Assembly: GCF_017329605.1 (NCBI RefSeq)
Contig: NZ_JAFMTY010000004.1
Coordinates: 62,001 to 126,000, forward strand
DNA from: Alicyclobacillus fructus
GTDB lineage: Bacteria; Bacillota; Bacilli; Alicyclobacillales; Alicyclobacillaceae
Direction: 5' to 3'
DNA length: 64,000 bases
In this document: piece after piece, positions 1 through 7,374 of the stretch
Numbering within the stretch: position 1 is the stretch's first letter
How the letters are laid out: each line of letters opens with the position of its first letter
Position numbers and translations under genes: made by a program
The notes under the pieces: generated by a model
The model's database searches: none
Seen by the model: the letters and a program-made list of their open reading frames with translations, nothing else
What the model was told of the DNA's origin: nothing

Positions 1-1
1 T

Positions 2-439
2 GAGTTTCCCGTCGTCTTCCTCGTCGGCATGGAGGAGGGCCTGTTTCCCCACGCGAGGTCCATCGACGATCCACTTCGCATCGAAGAGGAGCGCAATCTC
101 TGCTATGTGGGCCTCACGCGCGCGATGGACAAGCTTGTGCTCACGCATGCCGCCTGGCGCACGCTCTACGGCCAGACGGTGGCTCGCGATCCGTCTCGGT
201 TTCTCGCCGAAATTCGGGACGATCTCGCCGTGCGCGTCGATCTCGCGGAGGCCCTGGAGCCGACCGCACTGCGCCCTGGGGATCGCGTGGTGCATCCTCA
301 ACACGGGCAGGGCATCGTGCTCGCCATCGAGCAGAAAGCCGGGGAGGAGCAGGTGCAGGTGATGTTCCATCCGTCGATAGGCATGAAATGGGTGTCGAAG
401 AAAGGATTACGGACAGACGGCGCCGTCGTGGTACAATGA
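2..439 (+). CDS. pcrA: ATP-dependent DNA helicase PcrA/UvrD, C-terminal end (partial)
   Basis: The reading frame enters from outside the window, so only the last 145 codons are visible. The text GMEEGLFPH and YVGLTRA corresponds to the late superfamily 1 helicase motifs (V and VI) of PcrA/UvrD, where the arginine of the last motif contacts ATP. The final 50 residues (RPGDRVVHPQHGQGIV and following) form the Tudor-like C-terminal domain of Firmicute PcrA, which contacts RNA polymerase. Known role of the family: 3'-5' unwinding in repair and in restarting replication. The internal ATG at 29 is not a start, because conserved sequence precedes it. Confidence 0.9.
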   Translation, partial: EFPVVFLVGMEEGLFPHARSIDDPLRIEEERNLCYVGLTRAMDKLVLTHAAWRTLYGQTVARDPSRFLAEIRDDLAVRVDLAEALEPTALRPGDRVVHPQHGQGIVLAIEQKAGEEQVQVMFHPSIGMKWVSKKGLRTDGAVVVQ

Positions 440-488
440 GACGAGCGCATCTGCGCGGCTGGACTCGCCATCACAGGGGGATACCGCT

Positions 489-974
489 TTGATGTACTGG
501 ATCATTGTCCTCAGCGTGCTCGCAGCGTTGATCGCGGCGTACACCATCTTTTACTTCTGGGCGCGCAAGCGCCAGCGGCAATTCGATGAGCAGTTCCTGG
601 CGCACAAGCAGCGTTTCGAGGTGTTTGTCCTGTCGAAGCGGCGCGTCCGCGAGCGCGGCAAGCAGGGCATCGCGCGGTTTGTGCCGCTCACCACGTATCA
701 GGTGGTGGGGCGCGTCACCTTGGGTCAAACCATGAAAGGGCTGCACGTGCATCGCACGGCCAACGTGACCTTCCGCACGACCAAAGAGGAATACGACAAG
801 ATTGAGGTCAATCGCAAGTATCGCATGGATATCGCCGGAGATTTTATCGGCAACGTGGTGGGCGAGGTGACCAACAAGCGCCGTCGGGACCTGGAACGGA
901 AGCGGCAGGCCGAGACTTCCCCTCGGAGCAAGGGCATCCGGCGTTTCTCGTTCGCGCGCCGCAAACCGGAGTGA
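489..974 (+). CDS. Conserved membrane-anchored protein of unknown function
   Basis: 161 residues. One N-terminal transmembrane helix (residues about 3-25) is followed by a basic, mainly soluble domain rich in Arg/Lys and Tyr, with an Arg/Lys-rich tail. The pattern of a short anchor plus a TYQVVGRVT...TTKEEYDKI segment is reminiscent of small uncharacterised Bacillales membrane proteins, but I cannot name a function. AGGGGG lies 8 bases before the TTG at 489; the ATG at 492 is equally possible. It sits 49 bp after pcrA on the same strand and may be co-transcribed. Confidence 0.7.
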   Translation: MMYWIIVLSVLAALIAAYTIFYFWARKRQRQFDEQFLAHKQRFEVFVLSKRRVRERGKQGIARFVPLTTYQVVGRVTLGQTMKGLHVHRTANVTFRTTKEEYDKIEVNRKYRMDIAGDFIGNVVGEVTNKRRRDLERKRQAETSPRSKGIRRFSFARRKPE

Positions 975-1043
975 GCCGCCGCGCAACCGGGCGGGCAATT
1001 GCATAGTGTGATGTCGACATCTGCGAGGGAGGTCGACATCGCC

Positions 1044-1634
1044 ATGCCAACTCCAAAGCGTTCCCGCCGCGCGGGTCCAAAGCGTCCTCGCGCCCGGGCG
1101 GCGTCCAAGCCCGAGCGTCCCAGCCAGGCCGCGGCGCGCCCCGTTCGCGGGGAGGAGATTCAATATCGGGCCCGCCGTCCGGAAGACGACGAGTGGATTG
1201 TGGAACTCGCCCGCCGAGAACTGGGGCGTGTCCATGAACAAGCTTTCGGTGAGCCGTTCCCTGAAGGCGAATTGCGCCAGTATCTTGCGTCGGGCATGCC
1301 CACGGTCGTGATCGAACGAAACCGGAGGCCCGTCGGATTTTATTCGTATCTTCCCAGCGCCGAAGGCAAGGTTCATGTGAGCGCCCTCGTCATCGATTCG
1401 AAGTTTCAGCGCATGGGCCTGGGACGAAAGGCGATGGAAAAGCTGGAATCCGACGTGAAGCGCATGGGCGCGCACACGCTCGAGGTGTTCATCCAAGAGG
1501 TGAACCCCCGCAGTCTGGCGTTCGCCAGGCAGTTGGGCTTTCGCGAGGTGGCGCGCGTGGAGCCGAGGACCGTGGTGCTTTGGAAAATCCTTGCCCCTGG
1601 AGCGGCCCTGCCGCCCGTCGACATGCCGTTCTGA
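1044..1634 (+). CDS. GNAT-family N-acetyltransferase
   Basis: 196 residues from the ATG at 1044, chosen because GGGAGGT lies about 10 bases upstream; the same frame opens earlier at 999 but has no comparable ribosome site there. The first 40 residues are Arg/Pro/Ala-rich and probably disordered. The rest is a Gcn5-related acetyltransferase domain: VHVSALVIDSKFQRMGLGRKAM is the acetyl-CoA pyrophosphate-binding motif A (Q/R-x-x-G-x-G/A), and NPRSLAFARQLGFREV is motif B. The acyl acceptor cannot be told from the sequence. Confidence 0.8.
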   Translation: MPTPKRSRRAGPKRPRARAASKPERPSQAAARPVRGEEIQYRARRPEDDEWIVELARRELGRVHEQAFGEPFPEGELRQYLASGMPTVVIERNRRPVGFYSYLPSAEGKVHVSALVIDSKFQRMGLGRKAMEKLESDVKRMGAHTLEVFIQEVNPRSLAFARQLGFREVARVEPRTVVLWKILAPGAALPPVDMPF

Positions 1635-1672
1635 CGGGCCGGCGCCAGGTCGGCCGAAACGGACGGGGTGGG

Positions 1673-1702
1673 TTGCATCGCCGCCGCGTGTGCGCGTATG
1701 CT
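1673..1702 (+). promoter_or_regulatory. Likely sigma-A promoter for the Nfu-like gene
   Basis: TTGCAT (1673-1678) and TATGCT (1697-1702) are separated by 18 bases, ending 25 bases before the ATG at 1727. Confidence 0.45.
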
Positions 1703-1726
1703 AAAAGCGTATTGGAGGGATGGATC

Positions 1727-1972
1727 ATGACGAAGGACGTGACCTCCACAGAAGCGCGCATTCGCGAGGCGATTGAGTCCATTCGCGAAGCCATCCAGCA
1801 GGATGGCGGCGATGTGGAATTTGTGTCGTACGACGACTTGTCGAAGACCGTCTATGTGTCGCTCCAGGGGGCCTGTGTGGGTTGCCCGGCGAGCGTCATG
1901 ACGTTGAAGATGGGGATTGAGCGCGCGGTCAAGAAGGTCGCTCCCGATGTGGAATACGTGGAAGCCGTCTGA
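1727..1972 (+). CDS. NifU/NfuA-type iron-sulfur scaffold domain protein
   Basis: 81 residues; start is the ATG at 1727 with TTGGAGGG about 8 bases upstream. It is a stand-alone NifU C-terminal domain: GACVGCPASVMTLKMGIERAV carries the conserved CxxC pair that holds a labile [4Fe-4S] cluster, and the helix after it is typical. Small proteins of this type (B. subtilis YutI) are thought to carry clusters from the Suf machinery to client proteins such as IspH. The suf operon lies 22 kb away. A rho-independent terminator follows directly. Confidence 0.88.
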   Translation: MTKDVTSTEARIREAIESIREAIQQDGGDVEFVSYDDLSKTVYVSLQGACVGCPASVMTLKMGIERAVKKVAPDVEYVEAV

Positions 1973-1997
1973 GACCGCGCCGTGGCCCGCGTGGGCG

Positions 1998-2021
1998 CCG
2001 CCCTGTCAGGGCGGTTTTTTT
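1998..2021 (+). terminator. Rho-independent terminator after the Nfu-like gene
   Basis: CCGCCC-TGTCA-GGGCGG hairpin followed by seven T residues (2015-2021). Confidence 0.9.
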
Positions 2022-2056
2022 ATACCGTGTGCACATGGGATACAATGGATGGAGTG

Positions 2057-3013
2057 ATGGCGCGGTTGATGGATGTGCGGGTGAGCCCTCGCGGCGTTTC
2101 CATCGCTCTTCCCAGGCCACCTCGGCCCATGCCCTGCGCGGACTGGCTCTCCGAGGCGCTTCAACTTCCGCCCGGGTACGTCCGGCGCCTGCTTCGCCAG
2201 GGCGCCATCCGCGTGCAGGGACAAACCCCGAGCGGCATCGAGGTCTGGGACGGGCCGGTGACGGTGTGGATCGACGAGGATCTGCGGCCCGTTGAGATGG
2301 CGCCCGAGACGCTGCCGGCCCTTCGCGTCCTGTACGAGGATCCCAGCCTCGCGGTGGTGGATAAGCCTGCCAACCTCCTCGTCCACAGCGACGGAAGCGG
2401 CGCGCCGACACTCGATGGGTGCGTGCAGCGCCTGCTGAACGAGGCGGGTGCGGGGCGGGCGTATCATGTTCACCGGCTCGATCGCGGCACCACGGGTTGT
2501 GTCCTGTATGCCAAGCACGGGGTCGCGCTTCGCGCGTTGGATGCGGCGCTCGCAGCCGGGCGGATCAAGCGCACGTATCTGGCGATTGTGTCAGGCAGCC
2601 GGATTCGGCCCGGAACCATCTCGGCGCCCATCGGACGCGATCGACACGTGGCGGGCCGATACCGCGTGTCGCGGACCGGCAAGACGGCGCGTACGCATGT
2701 GGAAGTCTTGGACGAGGCGAATCGGGGCGGAGAGCGGTGGACGCTGGTTCGGCTTCGCTTGGAGACGGGACGGCGGCATCAGATTCGGGTGCACCTGTCC
2801 GCCATGGGGGCGCCCGTGGTCGGCGACGGCCTGTACGGAGGCCGCGATCACCCGGCGCTCGAGCCAGGGCAAATCGCGCTGCACGCCGCAGCGTTGCGAT
2901 TTTGGCACCCGTATGCCGGGCTGGAGGCGGACGTGTGTGCCCCTGTGCCGCGTTCGTGGTCGAGGCTCGCGGCCGATGTGGGCCTGTCGCTAGACCGCCG
3001 CATAAGGGAGTGA
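2057..3013 (+). CDS. RluA-family 23S rRNA/tRNA pseudouridine synthase
   Basis: About 318 residues. An S4-like RNA-binding segment comes first (DWLSEALQLPPGYVRRLLRQGAIRV), then the catalytic domain with HRLDRGTTGCVLYAK, which contains the essential Asp of the RluA family. Further on, LRLETGRRHQIRVHLS and GDGLYGG are also hallmark motifs. The exact RNA target is unknown. The frame is open back to 1982, but that region is the preceding terminator. A possible -10 (TACAAT, 2041-2046) suggests transcription begins near 2053, so the start is one of the ATGs at 2057 or 2069. Confidence 0.85.
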   Translation: MARLMDVRVSPRGVSIALPRPPRPMPCADWLSEALQLPPGYVRRLLRQGAIRVQGQTPSGIEVWDGPVTVWIDEDLRPVEMAPETLPALRVLYEDPSLAVVDKPANLLVHSDGSGAPTLDGCVQRLLNEAGAGRAYHVHRLDRGTTGCVLYAKHGVALRALDAALAAGRIKRTYLAIVSGSRIRPGTISAPIGRDRHVAGRYRVSRTGKTARTHVEVLDEANRGGERWTLVRLRLETGRRHQIRVHLSAMGAPVVGDGLYGGRDHPALEPGQIALHAAALRFWHPYAGLEADVCAPVPRSWSRLAADVGLSLDRRIRE

Positions 3014-3017
3014 CGTT

Positions 3018-3875
3018 GTGCGATCCCGGATCCAACAGGCGCAGACGTTTGCGCGCAAGCTCGGGGCCAATTGCCTGACGCACGATATCACGTCGCTCGC
3101 GGCTCAGATCGCGTTCTATGCCATGTTCTCGCTTCTTCCGCTCCTCATTCTGGTGATGTACGGAGCGAGCCTCGTGGTGCCGCATCGGATCATCGTGGAA
3201 TTGGTGCAGAGCGCCCTCAAGCCGTACTATCCCGATCTGCAAAACGCGAACCAGATGCTGGAGAACGGCCTCAACAAGCTGAGCGACATCGGCGCTCGCG
3301 CCGGCGTGGTGAGCTTCATTTCGCTCGCGTGGTCCGCGACAAGCGCACTGATCGCAATCCAGCAGGCGCTGGATCGCATCTTCGAGGTGGACGTGCCGCG
3401 CTCGTTTCTGGCGCGGCGCGCCATCGCGGCCCTCTGTCTCGTCGCGCTCATCATCCTGGCGGTGGTATCCGCGCTCGCCATGGCGCTCTACCCATGGGTG
3501 ATGCGCCACATTCCGGCTGGGACGTGGCTGACGACGGCGTTCACCCGCTTTTCGGGCGTCACGCGTATGCTCTACCCGCTGTCGCTGTTCGTCACCTGTT
3601 TCGTCGTGTACCGATACCTCCCGTCGCGGCGCGTGAACGTCAACTGCACCATCATGGGGGCGCTCGCCGCCACCGTCCTTCTCGATCTCGCCCGGCTGCT
3701 GTTCGTGGTGTACGCGGCGCACGCCGTGACGTATCACGCGGTGTACGGCGGGCTGACCGTGGTGATTCTGCTCATCTTCTGGATGTACATCGCGCTCATC
3801 ATCCTGCTTTTGGGCGCCGAGATCGCCTGGCTGCTCGAACAGGCGGGCCGGGATACGGGAGGTGCGACACCGTGA
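3018..3875 (+). CDS. YihY/BrkB-family integral membrane protein
   Basis: 285 residues from GTG at 3018, four bases after the previous stop, with AAGGGAG upstream. Six or so hydrophobic helices; typical family features are the opening DITSLAAQIAFYAMFSLLPLLILV, the central GARAGVVSFISLAWSATSA, and the terminal YGGLTVVILLIFWMYIALIILLLGAEI. The family was once annotated as ribonuclease BN, which is not correct. Its function remains uncertain (envelope-related, possibly export or transport). Its stop overlaps the folB start. Confidence 0.85.
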   Translation: MRSRIQQAQTFARKLGANCLTHDITSLAAQIAFYAMFSLLPLLILVMYGASLVVPHRIIVELVQSALKPYYPDLQNANQMLENGLNKLSDIGARAGVVSFISLAWSATSALIAIQQALDRIFEVDVPRSFLARRAIAALCLVALIILAVVSALAMALYPWVMRHIPAGTWLTTAFTRFSGVTRMLYPLSLFVTCFVVYRYLPSRRVNVNCTIMGALAATVLLDLARLLFVVYAAHAVTYHAVYGGLTVVILLIFWMYIALIILLLGAEIAWLLEQAGRDTGGATP

Positions 3876-4258
3876 TCTCTTCGTGGGGGGGCGCATGTCC
3901 CGATCAATTGAGTCTCTTGGGCCTGGTCTTTTACGCGTATCACGGGGTCTATCCCGAGGAACGCAGGCTCGGCCAGCGTTTCACCGTGGACGTGCACATG
4001 TACGGCGACTTCCGCCGCGCCGCGGAGTCGGACGATCTCGACCAGGCCGTCAATTACGCCGCCGTGTACGAGGTCGTGCGCGCCGCTGTCGAGGGCGAGC
4101 CTGTGCGGCTGATCGAGGCGCTGGCGGAGCGCATTGCCCGTGAGGTGCTGTCCAACTTTCCCCTGGTGAGCGCGGTCGAGATCGCCGTCGAAAAGCCGGC
4201 CGCTCCGGTGCCGGGCCCGATGGAGACCGTCCGCGCGGTGGTGCGCCGCGCGCGTTAG
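3872..4258 (+). CDS. folB: Dihydroneopterin aldolase
   Basis: 128 residues starting at a GTG that overlaps the stop of the YihY gene (GTGA), with GGGAGGTG 7 bases upstream. FYAYHGVYPEERRLGQRF carries the active-site Glu of FolB, and IAVEKPAAPVPGPMETV near the end carries the conserved Lys. The enzyme cleaves 7,8-dihydroneopterin to 6-hydroxymethyl-dihydropterin in folate synthesis. No folP or folK is adjacent; the window holds folE 12 kb downstream, so the pathway is scattered here. It converges with ytpB with only 3 bases between stops. Confidence 0.9.
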   Translation: MISSWGGACPDQLSLLGLVFYAYHGVYPEERRLGQRFTVDVHMYGDFRRAAESDDLDQAVNYAAVYEVVRAAVEGEPVRLIEALAERIAREVLSNFPLVSAVEIAVEKPAAPVPGPMETVRAVVRRAR

Positions 4259-4261
4259 CGG

Positions 4262-5317
4262 CTACGCCAGGCGGCGATAGAGGTGTGTCGCGTAGTAAAA
4301 CAGGACCGGCGTGACGCCGAAGCGGTAGATCCGCCTGCGCGACGCGGCCAGGTGGGCCGCGGTTCGCGTCTTCGGGTCGGACAGGTACATTCCCATCAGC
4401 CCGTGGACGACGTACCGGTGAATGATGCCTCCCGGGATGTCGGCGCACCGCTCCACGCCCTCGGCGGCAAACTGCTCGATGCGTTCCCAGGCTGTGGCCG
4501 GATCGCGGTAACAGGCGACGAAGTTGAAGTCGCCATGCGCTTCGTCCTCCTCGGCGTCGATCCAGTAATCGAGCAAAATGTGCAGGCCGCAGATGTACGG
4601 GAAGTATTGCCGATGGAGCCTTTGGACGTCCGCCGGGGAGACGGTTTCGGTCGCGGCCAGAAACAGCGCGAACATGCCAAGCGTCGATCCGGCCGCGGCC
4701 GCCCATTCGTGCCAGGTGACGCCGGGGTAGGCGGCCAGGTGTTGGCGGGACCAGTTCAGAAGTCGCCGTTCGCGCTCTTCGACGGGCGCGTGTTTGTGTT
4801 CCTGGAGTTCGCTGTACCGGCGAGCGTACCAGTCGACCTGGGCTTCGACCGCTCCGTAGTGCGGGAGTTGCGCCAGGGCTTTTTGACAGGTCTCGACGAG
4901 GGATGCGAGATAGCCGCCGTCTTCGCGGTGCGCGTAGTGACGGTAGTAGTCCGACGGCGCTGTGCCCGGATGGACGGCGTCCTGGAGACTTTGATGAAGG
5001 ACGCGAAACGCCGTGGGATCGGTGACGCCCGCGCGATCGCACAGGTTGTCGAGATAGTCGCTGATGGTCTGCAGCGATACAATGGCCTGGACCAGGTTGT
5101 GCATGTGCTCGGGGCAAGCCGCCGCATACACGGAGCCGCCGTCGGCGTGGAACTGCTTGTCTCGCAGGCTCGCGAGCGCCTGTTCGCGCAGGAGAGCGTC
5201 CGGGATGGCCTGCGCTCGCGCGCGCCATCCGGCGAGCTCGGCGCGCACGAGCGGCATGACGCGGCGAAACAGCCGGTAAAGAAACTGGCTGTGGCTGAGT
5301 TTGGAGCCGCGGGGCAT
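4262..5317 (-). CDS. ytpB: YtpB-type terpene synthase (tetraprenyl-beta-curcumene synthase family, DUF2600)
   Basis: 351 residues, ATG with GGAGG 7 bases upstream. All-helical class I terpene synthase of the DUF2600 family. Two acidic motifs are visible: DYLDNLCDR, in place of the classical DDxxD, and YWIDAEEDEAHGDFNF later in the protein. In Bacillus subtilis the homologue converts tetraprenyl diphosphate to tetraprenyl-beta-curcumene, which a squalene-hopene-type cyclase then converts to sesquarterpenes. That chemistry is assigned from the family. No cyclase or prenyltransferase gene is in this window. Confidence 0.88.
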   Translation of the reverse strand: MPRGSKLSHSQFLYRLFRRVMPLVRAELAGWRARAQAIPDALLREQALASLRDKQFHADGGSVYAAACPEHMHNLVQAIVSLQTISDYLDNLCDRAGVTDPTAFRVLHQSLQDAVHPGTAPSDYYRHYAHREDGGYLASLVETCQKALAQLPHYGAVEAQVDWYARRYSELQEHKHAPVEERERRLLNWSRQHLAAYPGVTWHEWAAAAGSTLGMFALFLAATETVSPADVQRLHRQYFPYICGLHILLDYWIDAEEDEAHGDFNFVACYRDPATAWERIEQFAAEGVERCADIPGGIIHRYVVHGLMGMYLSDPKTRTAAHLAASRRRIYRFGVTPVLFYYATHLYRRLA

Positions 5318-5342
5318 CCGTCATCCTCCGTTCCGGGGGCGC

Positions 5343-5711
5343 TCACCTGCGGTCGAACAGCTCCAAAAGCTGTTGGAACCATCCGGCGCCTCCTCCGCTT
5401 CCTATCGTACCCGAAGACTCCGATTTTACGCTCGCACCACCCTGTGGCGCTGGGGTCGGAGTCTGTGGAAGCGACGGGGTTTGCGAGGCGGCCGCCGCGT
5501 GCGGCGAGAACGGGATGGCGTGATGGTGAACCGGCCAGTGCGCAGGATGGTACGGATGAAGCGGCGCATGGGGCACAGGAGGCGTCATGGGCTGAATGAG
5601 TCCCCGCCGTTTCATGCCATGATGCAGCATCGTGAAGAACGTGCGCACCTTCTCGTCCTGCGCGATGTCGAACGCCAACCCGCCGAACTTGATGAAGGAA
5701 TCGAGTTTCAC
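5343..5711 (-). CDS. Hypothetical His/Pro-rich protein
   Basis: 122 residues from GTG at 5711; the longer start at 5720 is unlikely because it lies inside the AGGAGGTG ribosome site. The N-terminal 40 residues (KLDSFIKFGGLAFDIAQDE and a helix) look folded. They are followed by a low-complexity region of alternating His, Pro and Ala (roughly residues 40-100) and a short amphipathic C-terminus ending WFQQLLELFDRR. It lies 25 bp upstream of ytpB on the same strand, so the two may share a transcript. I do not recognise the family; a spore-structure or metal-binding role is only a guess. Confidence 0.6.
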   Translation of the reverse strand: MKLDSFIKFGGLAFDIAQDEKVRTFFTMLHHGMKRRGLIQPMTPPVPHAPLHPYHPAHWPVHHHAIPFSPHAAAASQTPSLPQTPTPAPQGGASVKSESSGTIGSGGGAGWFQQLLELFDRR

Positions 5712-5868
5712 GTCGCTCACCTCCTGCGGTTATCCCGATCCTATTCCGCGCGCGTTCCGCGTGATCGCGGCATCTACCTCGTGCGCGCGGCACGCCCTGG
5801 CGTTCGTGCAGATGCGGCGGATTTCACGTATCATGGTTGGAGAACACGAGCGAGAGAGGAGAACCGCG

Positions 5869-7374
5869 ATGTCGAGTGTGAGTACGACCGCGCCCCGCTT
5901 CGCCCAGCGGTTCATGCAGGTGGCCGACTGGCTCGAGGCAGAAGGCGCGTCTCTATACGCGGATCGAATCCGCGGCATTCTCGCCGACAGCGAGGGATTG
6001 ACGACCTATACGGCCGCATTTTGTGGCCTGTTTTCCGCGGGCAAGTCGAGCCTCGTGGGAGCCCTGGCGGGCCAGAGCCTCAGGACCGGAGCCAATCCCA
6101 CGACCGCCGAGGTCGAGGCGGTCGAAGTCGAGGTGGAAGGCGGCACGCTGCGGCTGCTCGATACGCCCGGCATCGACTCCACGGACGAGCGGCACCGGGA
6201 GGCCACGATGAATGCGCTGTACCAGGCCGATCTCGTCGCCGTGGTCACCGACTATCAGCACGTCGAAGCGGATGCCAACCTCGAGTTGCTTCAGATGTTC
6301 GCCGCCAGCGAAAAACCGCTTCTGCTCATCGTGCATCAGGTCGACAAACACCTCGAAGCGGAGCTTCCGTTTGCGGCGTTTGCGGACAGCGTGCGGCAGC
6401 TCGCCGCCGATTACGGCGTGGAGGAGTCCTGCGTGTTCTTCACGTCGGTGCGCCCATCGGCGCACAGCCAACTGGACGAGCTTCGCGCATATCTCGTCGC
6501 CAAGGCGGAAGGCGCGCTCGGAACGGACGGCGAGCCGATGATTCGCCGATTAATCGAGGTCGCCCGCGAGGGTGTGAGCGCCTGCTACGAATCGGAACTG
6601 GCGCGGCGGGCGAAGGCGGTCGAGGAGCTCGGCGGGCGGGCGCCTCAGTCGCTCGACGAGGCCCGCGAATGGCTCTGGGACGCGAGGCGCCGCGCGGACG
6701 CGTTTGCTCAGGAAGAAATGGAGCGGCGCGAAGCGCAAAAGGCGCTCGTCGAAACACGGAAGGACGGCTGGCTCAGGACGGTCGATCTCGCTCAAATCGC
6801 ACCCTACGAGACCGCGGAAAAGGGGCGAAGGTACATCGACAGCCTGCGCGCCGATTTCAAAGTCGGCGTCTTTCGTTCGGCGAAGAAGACCGAGGCGGAG
6901 CGCGAGGCGCGGCTGAAGGCGTTTGTGGCCGATCTCGCCCAGAAAGTCGAGAACTTCCTCGTGCGGCCGCTCTCCGCCGAGATGGCGCAACAGATTCGTG
7001 AAATCGGCCTTCACGCTGCAGCGGAAGAGCGTTTGATTCAACGGTGCCAGGGACTTGGCGTGCGCGTGGACGAGGCGTTCGTCCAGGCTTGCGTGAAGCC
7101 GGGATCGCTCGTCTCCGCGGAATACGGCCATCAGTTCGTGCGGGACGTGCAGGACCGCGTCCGCCGGGAAATGCGGGCGCAGGTGCAAGGGGTGGTGGAG
7201 GAGCTTGCCGCGGCTGTCGAGGAGCGGCTTCGCATGGAAGAGCAGGATGGTGCGGCCGAGCGGGATCGCGCGGAAAGGTGGTGTCACGTGTTGCGGAGCT
7301 ACGTCGAGTGCGGCGAACGGTTCGAGAGCGCGCTTGCGGCCGTGACACAAGGGGAGGTGCCGAGCGGTGAGTGA
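5869..7374 (+). CDS. Dynamin-family GTPase, first of a tandem pair (DynA D1-like)
   Basis: 501 residues; ATG at 5869 with AGAGGAGAA upstream. GTPase motifs: G1 FSAGKSSL near residue 50, G2 threonines in ANPTTAEVE, G3 DTPG, G4-like HQVDKH. The remainder is long amphipathic helices with coiled-coil character. Bacterial dynamins bind and remodel the cell membrane; B. subtilis DynA (about 1,190 residues) is two dynamin modules fused head to tail and protects the membrane against pore formers and phage. Here the two modules are separate genes with an 8-bp overlap, so they are surely co-translated. Confidence 0.88.
   Translation: MSSVSTTAPRFAQRFMQVADWLEAEGASLYADRIRGILADSEGLTTYTAAFCGLFSAGKSSLVGALAGQSLRTGANPTTAEVEAVEVEVEGGTLRLLDTPGIDSTDERHREATMNALYQADLVAVVTDYQHVEADANLELLQMFAASEKPLLLIVHQVDKHLEAELPFAAFADSVRQLAADYGVEESCVFFTSVRPSAHSQLDELRAYLVAKAEGALGTDGEPMIRRLIEVAREGVSACYESELARRAKAVEELGGRAPQSLDEAREWLWDARRRADAFAQEEMERREAQKALVETRKDGWLRTVDLAQIAPYETAEKGRRYIDSLRADFKVGVFRSAKKTEAEREARLKAFVADLAQKVENFLVRPLSAEMAQQIREIGLHAAAEERLIQRCQGLGVRVDEAFVQACVKPGSLVSAEYGHQFVRDVQDRVRREMRAQVQGVVEELAAAVEERLRMEEQDGAAERDRAERWCHVLRSYVECGERFESALAAVTQGEVPSGE

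Noticed and set aside
1013-1040. Direct repeat GTCGACATC before the GNAT gene
   Set aside because: Nine bases, two copies, no other structure; GTCGAC is common in this GC-rich DNA.
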